Below, piece by piece: positions 11,377 through 18,583 of a stretch of DNA of 20,058 nucleotides. Every line of letters starts with the position of its first letter. The first letter of the stretch is position 1. This DNA is from Ruminococcus sp. GTDB taxonomy: Bacteria; Bacillota; Clostridia; Oscillospirales; Ruminococcaceae. The stretch is taken from NCBI GenBank assembly GCA_014799765.1, contig JAAVHK010000055.1, positions 1 to 20,058 on the forward strand, in the 5' to 3' direction. The notes under the pieces were generated by a model. It saw only the letters and a list, made by a program, of their open reading frames with translations. It was not told the DNA's origin and did not search any database. The translations under genes and the position numbers were made by a program.

Positions 11377-12027
11377 ATGGAAAATAAACGTACTCTTACT
11401 AATCGCCTTGTATGTTATTTTGTCGGATTGTTCATAATGACTATCGGTATCGCACTTTCCGTAAAGTCTGATTTAGGCGTATCGCCGGTGAGTTCCATTC
11501 CGTACACTTTAACGGTCTGCTGGGATATCGAAATGGGCAAGGCAACTATACTTTTTCACTGCGTACTTATTGTAATACAGATACTTATTTTAAGAAAAAA
11601 CTTTAAATTAAAATCGCTGTTACAGTTGCCGGTGGGAATAGTTTTCGGCTATTTCACGACGTTCTGTAATAAACTTGCCGGATATTTACCGTCAACTGAC
11701 AATTATTTCCTGAGAATATGCATGATTTTAATCAGTGTTGTACTCGTTGCGATAGGGATATTCATGTATCTTCCGGCGGACATCATGCCACTTGCCGGTG
11801 AGGGTGTCATGCAGGCGGTATCCGATACTATTAAAGTGGAGTTTTCAAAAGTAAAGGTTGCATTTGATGTTACAATGGTTATCGTCTCGCTTATAACGTG
11901 CCTTATAGTACTACATACATTAGGCAGTGTCGGAGTGGGTACGGTCATAGCATCGCTAATGGTAGGTGTAGTACTCGGACAGATTAAAAAATTATGGGCA
12001 AAACGTACTAATCCCAGTACGAAGTAA
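11377..12027 (+). CDS. YitT/YczE-like integral membrane protein
   Basis: A 216-aa protein with about five hydrophobic helices. The N-terminal segment (VGLFIMTIGIALSVKSDLGVSPVSSIPYTL in pieces) matches the YczE/YyaS/YitT-type family, whose members are uncharacterised or linked to export and small-molecule transport. It begins 6 bp after the MarR stop and so forms a regulator-membrane protein pair. The last 20 bp overlap the convergent gene ending at 12008. Transport of a compound sensed by the MarR protein is a plausible but unproven role. Confidence 0.8.
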   Translation: MENKRTLTNRLVCYFVGLFIMTIGIALSVKSDLGVSPVSSIPYTLTVCWDIEMGKATILFHCVLIVIQILILRKNFKLKSLLQLPVGIVFGYFTTFCNKLAGYLPSTDNYFLRICMILISVVLVAIGIFMYLPADIMPLAGEGVMQAVSDTIKVEFSKVKVAFDVTMVIVSLITCLIVLHTLGSVGVGTVIASLMVGVVLGQIKKLWAKRTNPSTK

Positions 12028-13321
12028 CTATATCCCAGTATCTGTTGTATTTGTCGTGACTGACTATGTAATCAATGAAAATCTGTTCTGTTTTTTCGTC
12101 ACGGAAATTTTTAAGAGCCGTCCACGCTACAGTATGAAGTGCTGTCCAGTCCTCAACATCAGGCAGATAATTATAACCATTACCATAATAATAATCACTA
12201 CTGCCTTTAAGAACTTTCAAAATAGTACGATACGCCATATCTTTATCTTTCAGCATAAGGTATCTGATAGTATATTTTAATCTGTAACAGTTATCGTAAT
12301 TACAGTTATTTATCCATTCGTCAATAAGTTCGTCAGTAAATTCAGTGTTTTCCAAACCAAAATTATATAATCCCATAAGACTTTCTATATCAAGATACAA
12401 ATTTTCCGCATTAAATTCAGCTTGTGGGAACTTTCTGCCGGTGAGGTTGTATTCAGTAATGGTCATATTATCTTCATGCGGTTTCATTGTGTAGCCGAAG
12501 TAATCACCGTAAATACTTCCGGCAGGTACGTGAACTGTAATATCACTGAAATTTATACTCTTTATCCTTGAATCGCTGATTATAGGTTTTGCATATCCGT
12601 CAAAACGACAACCACTAACACTAATTATTGTAAGGCAATTTACAGCCTGTCCGAGTAATGCCGATGCCGTCGCCTTGTGGTGACCGTCAAGCAATGCACT
12701 TATAAAACCGTGTTCATGATACGCCAAAGCCCTCGGCGGAACAGGATTATTTTTCATTATCTCCACGTATTCCTGTACTCGTTTTTCATTGTACATTTCA
12801 GCAGATTGCGTAGGATAAAGATATTTCGGGAAACTGTCGGTACAATTACAAAATCCGTAATGATAATATTCTTCACAACAAGCCGGATTTTCCGTCAGAT
12901 TATTCGGTACAGACCAGAAAAAATTACTGTTGCTGTCGGTAGGGTCATGCGGAACATCTGCCAGTAAATAATAACCGTCATCAAGGAGATTCAGAAGCGG
13001 TTTAAGCATTTCGGCGGAAGTCCTTATATCTTTGTATTCGCCGTTGAGACTTTCCCGAACAGCTTTCAGTTCCGGACAGCCTATCTTTTCTATGCCGTAA
13101 CCTGTAGCAAGTAATCCGGTACACGTCGGACAAACAGGAAGATGTGCTTGTAATATGGGTTTGCCGTCAAGTAGTAATTTACTGTAATAATAATAGCCTT
13201 CGTCCTCTCTGCCACACTGATAAGTAATAATCCCTTTACCGTTCCATACCCTGAACATAATCGCCGAGTTACACCAGTTTTTTTCAGATACATCTATTTC
13301 ATGCATTATTTTTACTGACAT
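12008..13321 (-). CDS. Unknown 437-aa protein with a ParB/Srx-like motif and helical repeats
   Basis: The start MSVKIM at 13321 has AAAGGA 9 nt upstream. I do not recognise the family. Visible features: CPTC (64-67) and further Cys pairs near 148-160; PPRALAYHEHGFISALLDGHHKATASALLG (196-224, in pieces), where the DGHHK followed by an Ala-rich helix resembles the ParB/sulfiredoxin-like 'DGHHR..A...G' motif; and a C-terminal third rich in short helices (YRTILKVLKG, WTALHTVAWTALKNF) like HEAT-type repeats. It lies directly behind the terminator of tRNA-Thr with no room for a normal promoter, so it may depend on read-through from the tRNA promoter. A cytosolic protein is likely; no membrane segment is seen. 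Confidence 0.75.
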   Translation of the reverse strand: MSVKIMHEIDVSEKNWCNSAIMFRVWNGKGIITYQCGREDEGYYYYSKLLLDGKPILQAHLPVCPTCTGLLATGYGIEKIGCPELKAVRESLNGEYKDIRTSAEMLKPLLNLLDDGYYLLADVPHDPTDSNSNFFWSVPNNLTENPACCEEYYHYGFCNCTDSFPKYLYPTQSAEMYNEKRVQEYVEIMKNNPVPPRALAYHEHGFISALLDGHHKATASALLGQAVNCLTIISVSGCRFDGYAKPIISDSRIKSINFSDITVHVPAGSIYGDYFGYTMKPHEDNMTITEYNLTGRKFPQAEFNAENLYLDIESLMGLYNFGLENTEFTDELIDEWINNCNYDNCYRLKYTIRYLMLKDKDMAYRTILKVLKGSSDYYYGNGYNYLPDVEDWTALHTVAWTALKNFRDEKTEQIFIDYIVSHDKYNRYWDIVTSYWD

Positions 13322-13347
13322 ATCAATAAATCCTTTCTTTAAAAATA

Positions 13348-13378
13348 AAAGCACTTCCGAGAATATCGGAAATGCTTT
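13348..13378 (-). terminator. Intrinsic terminator of tRNA-Thr
   Basis: A 13-bp stem with one wobble (AAAGCACTTCCGA 13348-13360 with TCGGAAATGCTTT 13366-13378) and a 5-nt loop. On the minus strand it is followed by TTTTATTTTT. It ends 27 nt before the start codon of the 437-aa gene. Confidence 0.85.
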
Positions 13379-13382
13379 ATGT

Positions 13383-13458
13383 TGGAGCTGATGATCGGAC
13401 TTGAACCGACGACCTACGCCTTACCAAGGCGTTGCGCTACCGACTGTGCCACATCAGC
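13383..13458 (-). tRNA. tRNA-Thr (anticodon GGT)
   Basis: A 76-nt cloverleaf on the minus strand with encoded CCA (complement of 13383-13385). The acceptor stem GCTGATG/CATCAGC is perfect. The anticodon stem ACGCC/GGCGT surrounds the loop TTGGTAA, giving anticodon GGT. The discriminator base is U, as in many bacterial tRNA-Thr. Confidence 0.95.
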
Positions 13459-13472
13459 AATCAACATAAGTT

Positions 13473-13501
13473 ATTATACACTGCTTTTCCGGAAAAGTCA
13501 A
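13473..13501 (-). promoter_or_regulatory. Promoter of tRNA-Thr
   Basis: TTGACT (complement of 13496-13501), 17 nt containing TTTCCGGAAA, TATAAT (complement of 13473-13478). Confidence 0.88.
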
Positions 13502-13540
13502 TAGTTTTGAGATATTTTTTTATTTTAACTTTAAAAAATC

Positions 13541-13569
13541 TTGACTTTTTTTTCCGTATGTGTTATGAT
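13541..13569 (+). promoter_or_regulatory. Promoter of the T-box / tyrS operon
   Basis: TTGACT 13541-13546, 17-nt T-rich spacer, TATGAT 13564-13569. Transcription should start near 13576, at the T-box leader. Confidence 0.8.
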
Positions 13570-13575
13570 ACTGTT

Positions 13576-13812
13576 ACAGACTGTGAACGGATTAAACCTG
13601 TTGAAAGGCTTGTACAGAGAAGCTCCGGTTGGTGCGAGGGGTTGAAGTACAACAGGGAATTACATTCGGGAGTTTCCGCATTGAAACTAAGTAGGTGCGG
13701 ACGTTCAGACACGTTATAGTCTATGGAGGTCGGAATTTTATTCCGATAAACTGAGGTGGTACCACGATTTTATTCGTCCTCAGACAGTTTTCATGCTGTC
13801 TGAGGATTTTTT
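13576..13812 (+). promoter_or_regulatory. T-box riboswitch, tyrosine-specific
   Basis: A leader of about 237 nt with the conserved T-box core CTGAGGTGGTACCACG (13751-13766), whose UGGU (13757-13760) can pair with the ACCA end of an uncharged tRNA with discriminator A. Stem I has AGAGAAGC (13617-13624) and a specifier loop GAAGTACAAC with codon UAC (13648-13650) for tyrosine, which fits tyrS at the end of the operon. A strong terminator (11-bp stem 13777-13787 with 13796-13806, then six T) follows. Uncharged tRNA-Tyr would stabilise the antiterminator and turn on the downstream genes. Confidence 0.92.
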
Positions 13813-13830
13813 ATTTCAGGAAGTGGGTTT

Positions 13831-14379
13831 GTGAAAAACAATATCAGTTTCAGAAAAATAATGTACGTAATATCTTTCGTATCTGCATCGCTGACTGTAA
13901 TTTTTTTCGCTTTAAACAGTCTTATCAGTTCCGGAATACTGCTGACACTGGCGGTAACTTCCATGACTTTCGCTTATCATTTTATCGTAAGGCTTTTTAT
14001 AATATATATTGTCACCTTATTCAAGGGAAAAATAAACGTCAACAGCAGATATTTCAGAGTATCGGAAACTGAAAAAAGTATCTATAAAAAACTGAATGTC
14101 AAAAAACGGAAAGCAAACATTCCGACTTACAATCCCGACGAATTTGATATTAAAAAAAATTCATTAAGGCAGATTATAATAAACAATTGTAATGCCGAAA
14201 TCGTACATACTGTAAATATTTTCGCAAGCTATATACCGATATTTTTCAGTATATGGTTCGGTACTGTTCACATATTTATTATAACGTCCGTTCTCGCAAG
14301 TATCTATGATTTACAGTTTGTCGTGATACAGCGTTTCAACAGACCACGTCTTATAAAATCTGTACACAGGAGAGTATAA
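13831..14379 (+). CDS. CrtO-like membrane protein (diaponeurosporenoate acyltransferase family pattern)
   Basis: A 182-aa protein with a GTG start; AGGAAG lies 7 nt upstream. Two hydrophobic segments near the N-terminus and one to two near the C-terminus. A conserved-looking block 'YFRV...E..IYKKLNVKK' and the C-terminal 'EIVHT...VVIQRFNRPRL' match what I recall of the CrtO-type (glycosyl-4,4'-diaponeurosporenoate acyltransferase) family, whose hallmark is ELVHW...QRYNRPRL. There are no carotenoid genes here, so a different substrate is likely. It is the first gene after the tyrosine T-box, 3 bp before the SDR gene. It is A/T-richer in codon choice than tyrS. Confidence 0.6.
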   Translation: MKNNISFRKIMYVISFVSASLTVIFFALNSLISSGILLTLAVTSMTFAYHFIVRLFIIYIVTLFKGKINVNSRYFRVSETEKSIYKKLNVKKRKANIPTYNPDEFDIKKNSLRQIIINNCNAEIVHTVNIFASYIPIFFSIWFGTVHIFIITSVLASIYDLQFVVIQRFNRPRLIKSVHRRV

Positions 14380-14382
14380 CTT

Positions 14383-15297
14383 ATGAAAATACTTGTAACC
14401 GGCGGTACTGTTTTTGTGAGCCGTTATACTGCGGAATATTTCGTGAAAAAGGGTCATGATGTTTATGTACTCAACAGAAATACAAGACCACAGTCAGAAA
14501 ATGTAACTCTTATAAACTGCAACAGGCATAATATCGGTGAAAAGCTGAAAAATATCTGTTTCGATGCGGTTATTGATGTGACCGCATACAATGAAACTGA
14601 TATAAAAGATATTTTAAATTCTGTCGGCGATTTCGGAAGTTATATAATGATTAGTTCAAGTGCCGTATATCCTGAAACAAATTCACAACCATTTACGGAA
14701 AATCAAGAATGCGGATTTAATATTCACTGGGAAGATTACGGTACAAATAAAATAAATGCTGAAAAGTATCTGACTGAAAAATTTCCCGACGCTTATATTA
14801 TCCGTCCGCCTTATCTTTACGGCAAAATGAATAATCTTTACAGAGAGGCATTTGTATTTGAATGTGCTGAAAAAAATATGCCGTTTTTTGTACCGGAAAA
14901 CAAAAAAATGAAATTACAGTTTTTTGATATTGAGGACTTATGCTTATTTATTGAAAAAATCATTGCGAATAAACCACAGAATCACATTTTTAATGTTGGC
15001 AATCCCGAAACCGTAACCATAGAAGAATGGGTTAAACTTTGTTACGGAGTACTTGGCAAAATTCCCGATATAAGATGTGTAAAGTCTGAAATTAATCAGC
15101 GTATGTATTTTCCGTTCAGGAATTATGAATATATACTTGATGTTACAAAGCAGAAAAAATTTATATCAGATATCAAACCTCTTGAAACCGGTTTAAAACA
15201 GTCTTATGAATGGTACGTAAATAACCGTGAACTGATAGTCCGCAAGGATTATTTACAGTATATAAAAGATAATTTAATGGAGTGTGATTTACTTTGA
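14383..15297 (+). CDS. NAD-dependent epimerase/dehydratase-like protein (atypical SDR)
   Basis: A 304-aa extended SDR. The N-terminal Rossmann strand MKILVTGGTVFVSRYTAEYF has an altered glycine motif (GGTVFVS instead of GGTGFIG), seen in a subgroup of atypical SDRs. The active-site Tyr-x3-Lys is present in DYGTNKINAEK, with the usual Ser stretch MISSSAVYP upstream and the IIRPPYLYG block after it. It probably acts on a nucleotide sugar or similar metabolite, or is a non-enzymatic NAD(P)-binding protein; the substrate cannot be told. It is the second gene of the tyrosine T-box operon. The ribosome binding site AGGAGA lies inside the end of the previous gene. Confidence 0.85.
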   Translation: MKILVTGGTVFVSRYTAEYFVKKGHDVYVLNRNTRPQSENVTLINCNRHNIGEKLKNICFDAVIDVTAYNETDIKDILNSVGDFGSYIMISSSAVYPETNSQPFTENQECGFNIHWEDYGTNKINAEKYLTEKFPDAYIIRPPYLYGKMNNLYREAFVFECAEKNMPFFVPENKKMKLQFFDIEDLCLFIEKIIANKPQNHIFNVGNPETVTIEEWVKLCYGVLGKIPDIRCVKSEINQRMYFPFRNYEYILDVTKQKKFISDIKPLETGLKQSYEWYVNNRELIVRKDYLQYIKDNLMECDLL

Positions 15298-15674
15298 AAC
15301 GAAAAACAAGAACAATTACTGTAAATAATATGAAATATGTATGGTGGTATGGGTTAGGAGCAGGAATTGCACAAATAAATCTATCTCCTGTTAACGATAA
15401 AACATCAGTTATTACAGTGAATTTCTTATGCGATACTGAAGAAATCACTGATGAATCCGAAAAATATGTAGGAATTGAAAAATATCCTGAATATATTACA
15501 ATTGACAGCGTGGGTGATATTAAAACTATCTCGCCTGCAATGACAGCTTTTATGCTTTCACATTTAAAATCAGATGATTTTGTTACAAGAAAGCATATCA
15601 CTTACAGCGGGTTTGATTTGCTGGCGGAATGGGGATTTACTGTAAATGAAATAACATATGGAATTTATTGGTAG
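15294..15674 (+). CDS. Unknown 126-aa protein in the tyrS operon
   Basis: The TTG start at 15294 overlaps the SDR stop codon (TTGA), with GGAG 11 nt upstream; a later ATG (residue 13) is the alternative. No family is recognised. The sequence looks like a small alpha/beta protein (VWWYGLGAGIAQINL, SVITVNFLCDTEEI, PEYITIDSVGDIKTI). There is no signal peptide or membrane helix. The strict overlap suggests translational coupling to the SDR. Codons are A/T-rich, as in the two preceding genes and unlike tyrS. Confidence 0.65.
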   Translation: MKRKTRTITVNNMKYVWWYGLGAGIAQINLSPVNDKTSVITVNFLCDTEEITDESEKYVGIEKYPEYITIDSVGDIKTISPAMTAFMLSHLKSDDFVTRKHITYSGFDLLAEWGFTVNEITYGIYW

Positions 15675-15714
15675 ATAATGCTTATAAATAAATTAACATA
15701 AAGGAGAAAAAATT

Positions 15715-16929
15715 ATGACTACTTTTGAAGAACTCCGTCGGCGTGGACTGCTCGCACAGTTGACCGACGAAAAAGAAATTGAAGAACTCATCAACAAGGG
15801 CGAAGCTACTTTCTATATCGGTTTTGACCCTACCGCCGACAGTCTGCACGTAGGTCACTTTATGGCACTGTGTCTCATGAAAAGGCTTCAGATGGCTGGT
15901 AACAAACCTATTGTACTTCTCGGCGGTGGTACGGGCATGATTGGTGACCCGTCCGGTAAGACCGATATGCGTAAAATGCTCACACCTGAAACTATTCAGC
16001 ATAATATCGAGTGTTTCAAGAAACAGATGTCCCGTTTTATCGATTTTTCGGACGGTAAAGCAATAGCGGTAAATAATGCGGACTGGCTTATGTCTCTTAA
16101 TTACGTTGACCTGCTCCGTGAAGTAGGTGCTTGTTTCAGCGTAAACCGTATGCTGACCGCTGAATGTTACAAACAGCGTATGGAACGTGGTTTATCATTC
16201 CTCGAATTTAATTACATGATTATGCAGAGTTACGATTTCTACAAACTCTTTCAGGATTACGGTTGTAATATGCAGTTCGGCGGTGATGACCAGTGGAGTA
16301 ATATGTTAGGCGGTACTGAACTTATTCGCCGTAAACTCGGTAAAGACGCATACGCTATGACAATAACTCTGCTCCTCAACAGTGAGGGTAAGAAAATGGG
16401 CAAGACTGAAAAAGGTGCTGTATGGCTTGACCCTGATAAAACTTCGCCTTACGAGTTTTTCCAGTACTGGCGGAACGTCGCTGACGCTGATGTTATAAAG
16501 TGTCTTAAAATGCTTACGTTCGTACCGGTTGAGGAAATCGAGGAAATGGAAAAAACTCTTGAGGGAGCAGGTTTCAATAAAGCGAAAGAACTTCTTGCAT
16601 ACGAACTTACAAAACTTGTACACGGTGAGGACGAAGCCGAAAAAGCTAAAACCGCATCTAAAGCACTTTTCGGCGGAAGCGGTTCAGACGAAAATATGCC
16701 TGTAGCTGAAATTTCCTCCGCTGACCTCGCTGACGGTAAAATAGGTCTGCTGAATCTTATCGTAAAAGCAGGTCTCGCACCGTCGGTATCGGAAGCACGA
16801 AGACTTGTACAACAGGGCGGAATAACCGTCAATGAACAAAAAATTACTGACCCTAAATCCCAGATAGTTCCCGACGGCGTTATTATCCGTAAAGGCAAAA
16901 AGGCATTCAGAAAAATTGCTGTTATATAA
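15715..16929 (+). CDS. tyrS: Tyrosyl-tRNA synthetase
   Basis: A 404-aa class I synthetase that charges tRNA-Tyr. The HIGH motif appears as HVGH (45-48) after YIGFDPTADSL. The KMSKS loop is KMGKT (227-231). The tyrosine-binding and tRNA-binding blocks QSYDFYKLF and GGDDQWSNM are present. The C-terminal S4 RNA-binding domain covers about 340-400 (APSVSEARRLVQQGGITVN). AAGGAG lies 8 nt before the ATG. Control is by the tyrosine T-box 1.9 kb upstream unless an internal promoter exists. The length and motifs are normal for the TyrZ-like branch with KMGKT. Confidence 0.97.
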   Translation: MTTFEELRRRGLLAQLTDEKEIEELINKGEATFYIGFDPTADSLHVGHFMALCLMKRLQMAGNKPIVLLGGGTGMIGDPSGKTDMRKMLTPETIQHNIECFKKQMSRFIDFSDGKAIAVNNADWLMSLNYVDLLREVGACFSVNRMLTAECYKQRMERGLSFLEFNYMIMQSYDFYKLFQDYGCNMQFGGDDQWSNMLGGTELIRRKLGKDAYAMTITLLLNSEGKKMGKTEKGAVWLDPDKTSPYEFFQYWRNVADADVIKCLKMLTFVPVEEIEEMEKTLEGAGFNKAKELLAYELTKLVHGEDEAEKAKTASKALFGGSGSDENMPVAEISSADLADGKIGLLNLIVKAGLAPSVSEARRLVQQGGITVNEQKITDPKSQIVPDGVIIRKGKKAFRKIAVI

Positions 16930-16932
16930 GCG

Positions 16933-16956
16933 AAAGAGGCTTGAAAAAGCCTCTTT
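16933..16956 (+). terminator. Terminator of the tyrS operon
   Basis: A 10-bp stem (AAAGAGGCTT 16933-16942 with AAGCCTCTTT 16947-16956) with a GAAA tetraloop and a T-rich end, 3 nt after the stop. It also lies just beyond the convergent spoVM stop. Confidence 0.88.
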
Positions 16957-16960
16957 TCTG

Positions 16961-17044
16961 TTATTCCTGTTCTTTTTTAATCTTGAAAATCATTCTCAGA
17001 AAACCGGAAAGAAATTTAGGACTGCGTATCACTACAATTTTCAC
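16961..17044 (-). CDS. spoVM: Stage V sporulation protein SpoVM (27 aa)
   Basis: A 28-codon frame with a GTG start and GGGAGG 7 nt upstream. The peptide is a short amphipathic helix reading VIRSPKFLSGFLRMIFKIKK after the first residues, matching the SpoVM pattern (MKFYTIKLPKFLGG in Bacillus subtilis), with proline at position 9 as in that protein. SpoVM sits on the convex forespore membrane and anchors the spore-coat ATPase SpoIVA. The position, just downstream of thiN and rsgA, is the same as in Bacillus. This supports an endospore-forming host. The gene is separated from thiN by about 58 bp; I do not see a clear sporulation-sigma promoter. Confidence 0.88.
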   Translation of the reverse strand: MKIVVIRSPKFLSGFLRMIFKIKKEQE

Positions 17045-17102
17045 TATGTATCCTCCCTTCACTGATATACTTTTATTATATTCAGTAAACGGAGATTTGT
17101 TC

Positions 17103-17714
17103 CTATCTTCCTGACCTCACAATCAGTGCAAGACCTTTTTCAATGGTTATAACTGCTGTATCGGTTATTTCATTACTCACACCTAACGGAAAACTCTGTA
17201 CGAAAACATAGTCCTCAACCGGATATTTTACTCCGGTCATTTTTTTTACGTGAAGTTTTTCCGATAATGCGAATACCGAAAAATACCAGTCCTTGTATTT
17301 TCCGTATCTTTCTGTACCTGTACCCTGTACTGTAATTATATTGCTTTCATCGTATATTGACATCTTACAGTTATGTTCATGGGCGTATACAAGAGCCTGT
17401 ATATTTGCGAATGTATGGTCAAAACGTCCGCCTGTAGCACCATAAAGCCTTATATTGTCCGCACCCTTTCCGATAGCGAGTTTAACGGCAAGCATTGTGT
17501 CAGTATCGTCTTTTTCCGGAACACTCCGGAAAATTTCCTGACATACCGGAATTTCACCGTTATATGAATCAAAATCACCGGTTATTATATCCGGAGTTAT
17601 TCCCAGTTTTTCAGCGTGTATAATTCCCTTGTCGGCACATATAACCAAATCTGCTTTTATGTCAATAAAATCATAATTCCGGATTTCCCCACCGGCAAAT
17701 ATTACAGCTGTCAT
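17103..17714 (-). CDS. thiN: Thiamine pyrophosphokinase
   Basis: A 203-aa protein that transfers pyrophosphate from ATP to thiamine to make thiamine diphosphate. Family motifs are all present: LVICADKG near residue 30, GITPDIITGDFDS, the substrate motif EKDDTDTMLAVKLAI and GATGGRFDHTFANI. The start MTAVIF at 17714 overlaps the rsgA stop as ATGA, with AAAGGA 10 nt upstream; an ATG three codons earlier (17723) has no properly spaced site. There is no TPP riboswitch upstream: it is simply the third gene of the prkC-rsgA-thiN operon. The gene rpe, which sits between rsgA and thiN in Bacillus, is missing. Confidence 0.95.
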   Translation of the reverse strand: MTAVIFAGGEIRNYDFIDIKADLVICADKGIIHAEKLGITPDIITGDFDSYNGEIPVCQEIFRSVPEKDDTDTMLAVKLAIGKGADNIRLYGATGGRFDHTFANIQALVYAHEHNCKMSIYDESNIITVQGTGTERYGKYKDWYFSVFALSEKLHVKKMTGVKYPVEDYVFVQSFPLGVSNEITDTAVITIEKGLALIVRSGR

Positions 17715-18583
17715 AATTCCCATTCCTTTAACTGTTTTGCTTCATTGTACATGATACAGTAATTTTCGTGACGGCTTCCGGAAATTTTTCCCTCATTAAG
17801 AGCTTCTATTACTTTACAGCCTTTTTCGCACGTATGCGAACAATCACGGAAACGACAGTCATTATATTCCCTGAACTCACGGAAACAGTCTGCTAATTCC
17901 TCTTTGCGTATGATGTCGTAACTGTTCGTATCGAAAGTTGAAAAGCCTGCTGTATCGGCAATATATCCGCCGTCCGATAACTTATAAAGCTGTGCGTGAC
18001 GTGTTGTATGTCTGCCTCTGCCTAATTTCTTACTTATTTCAGCAGTAGGTATATTCAATGTAGGGTCAACGGCATTCAGTAGCGTTGACTTACCTGCACC
18101 GGAGTTTCCTGTCAATGCACTTATTTTACCTCCGAAAATTTCCCTTACTGTCGTGACAGTTTCCGGTTTTCCGTAGTCAATTTCAAGTACGTCTATTCCG
18201 ATATTCCGGTATATTTCCTTTATTTCCGTACTGTCGCCTAAATCGGTCTTTGTTATCACTACTACCGGCGTTATGTTCTTATACTCCGCTATTGCTATGA
18301 ACTTATCGAGTATAAGATAATTCGGTGACGGACTACACGTTGAAACTACAAATATAAGCTGGTCAAGATTTGCAAGAGGAGGTCTTATTATACAGTTTTT
18401 TCTGTTCAGGATTCCGGAAATAACACCGTTTGTTATTTCCACATTATCGCCTGTATACAGATTATCACCACGGTTGCGGAAAATTCCTCTTGCTTTACAC
18501 TCAAAAATACCGTCAGGGGTCTCCACGGTGTAGAGACCCCCTAAGCATTTTGTTATGATTCCGCTTTTTACAGCCTCACTCAT
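17711..18583 (-). CDS. rsgA: Ribosome small-subunit GTPase RsgA
   Basis: A 290-aa circularly permuted GTPase that checks late maturation of the 30S subunit. An N-terminal OB fold (about 5-70) is followed by the permuted motifs: G4 TKTD (111-114), G1 GNSGAGKST (159-167), G2 near RHTT (191-194), G3 DTAG (210-213). The C-terminal zinc motif is C243, C248, H250 and C256. It overlaps the kinase stop by one base (TAATG) and thiN by 4 bp, so the three genes are coupled. The grouping with a PASTA kinase is conserved in Firmicutes, where the kinase phosphorylates RsgA. Confidence 0.96.
   Translation of the reverse strand: MSEAVKSGIITKCLGGLYTVETPDGIFECKARGIFRNRGDNLYTGDNVEITNGVISGILNRKNCIIRPPLANLDQLIFVVSTCSPSPNYLILDKFIAIAEYKNITPVVVITKTDLGDSTEIKEIYRNIGIDVLEIDYGKPETVTTVREIFGGKISALTGNSGAGKSTLLNAVDPTLNIPTAEISKKLGRGRHTTRHAQLYKLSDGGYIADTAGFSTFDTNSYDIIRKEELADCFREFREYNDCRFRDCSHTCEKGCKVIEALNEGKISGSRHENYCIMYNEAKQLKEWEL

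Noticed and set aside
17715..17760. TPP riboswitch before thiN
   Set aside because: thiN overlaps the rsgA stop codon, so there is no leader that could hold one.
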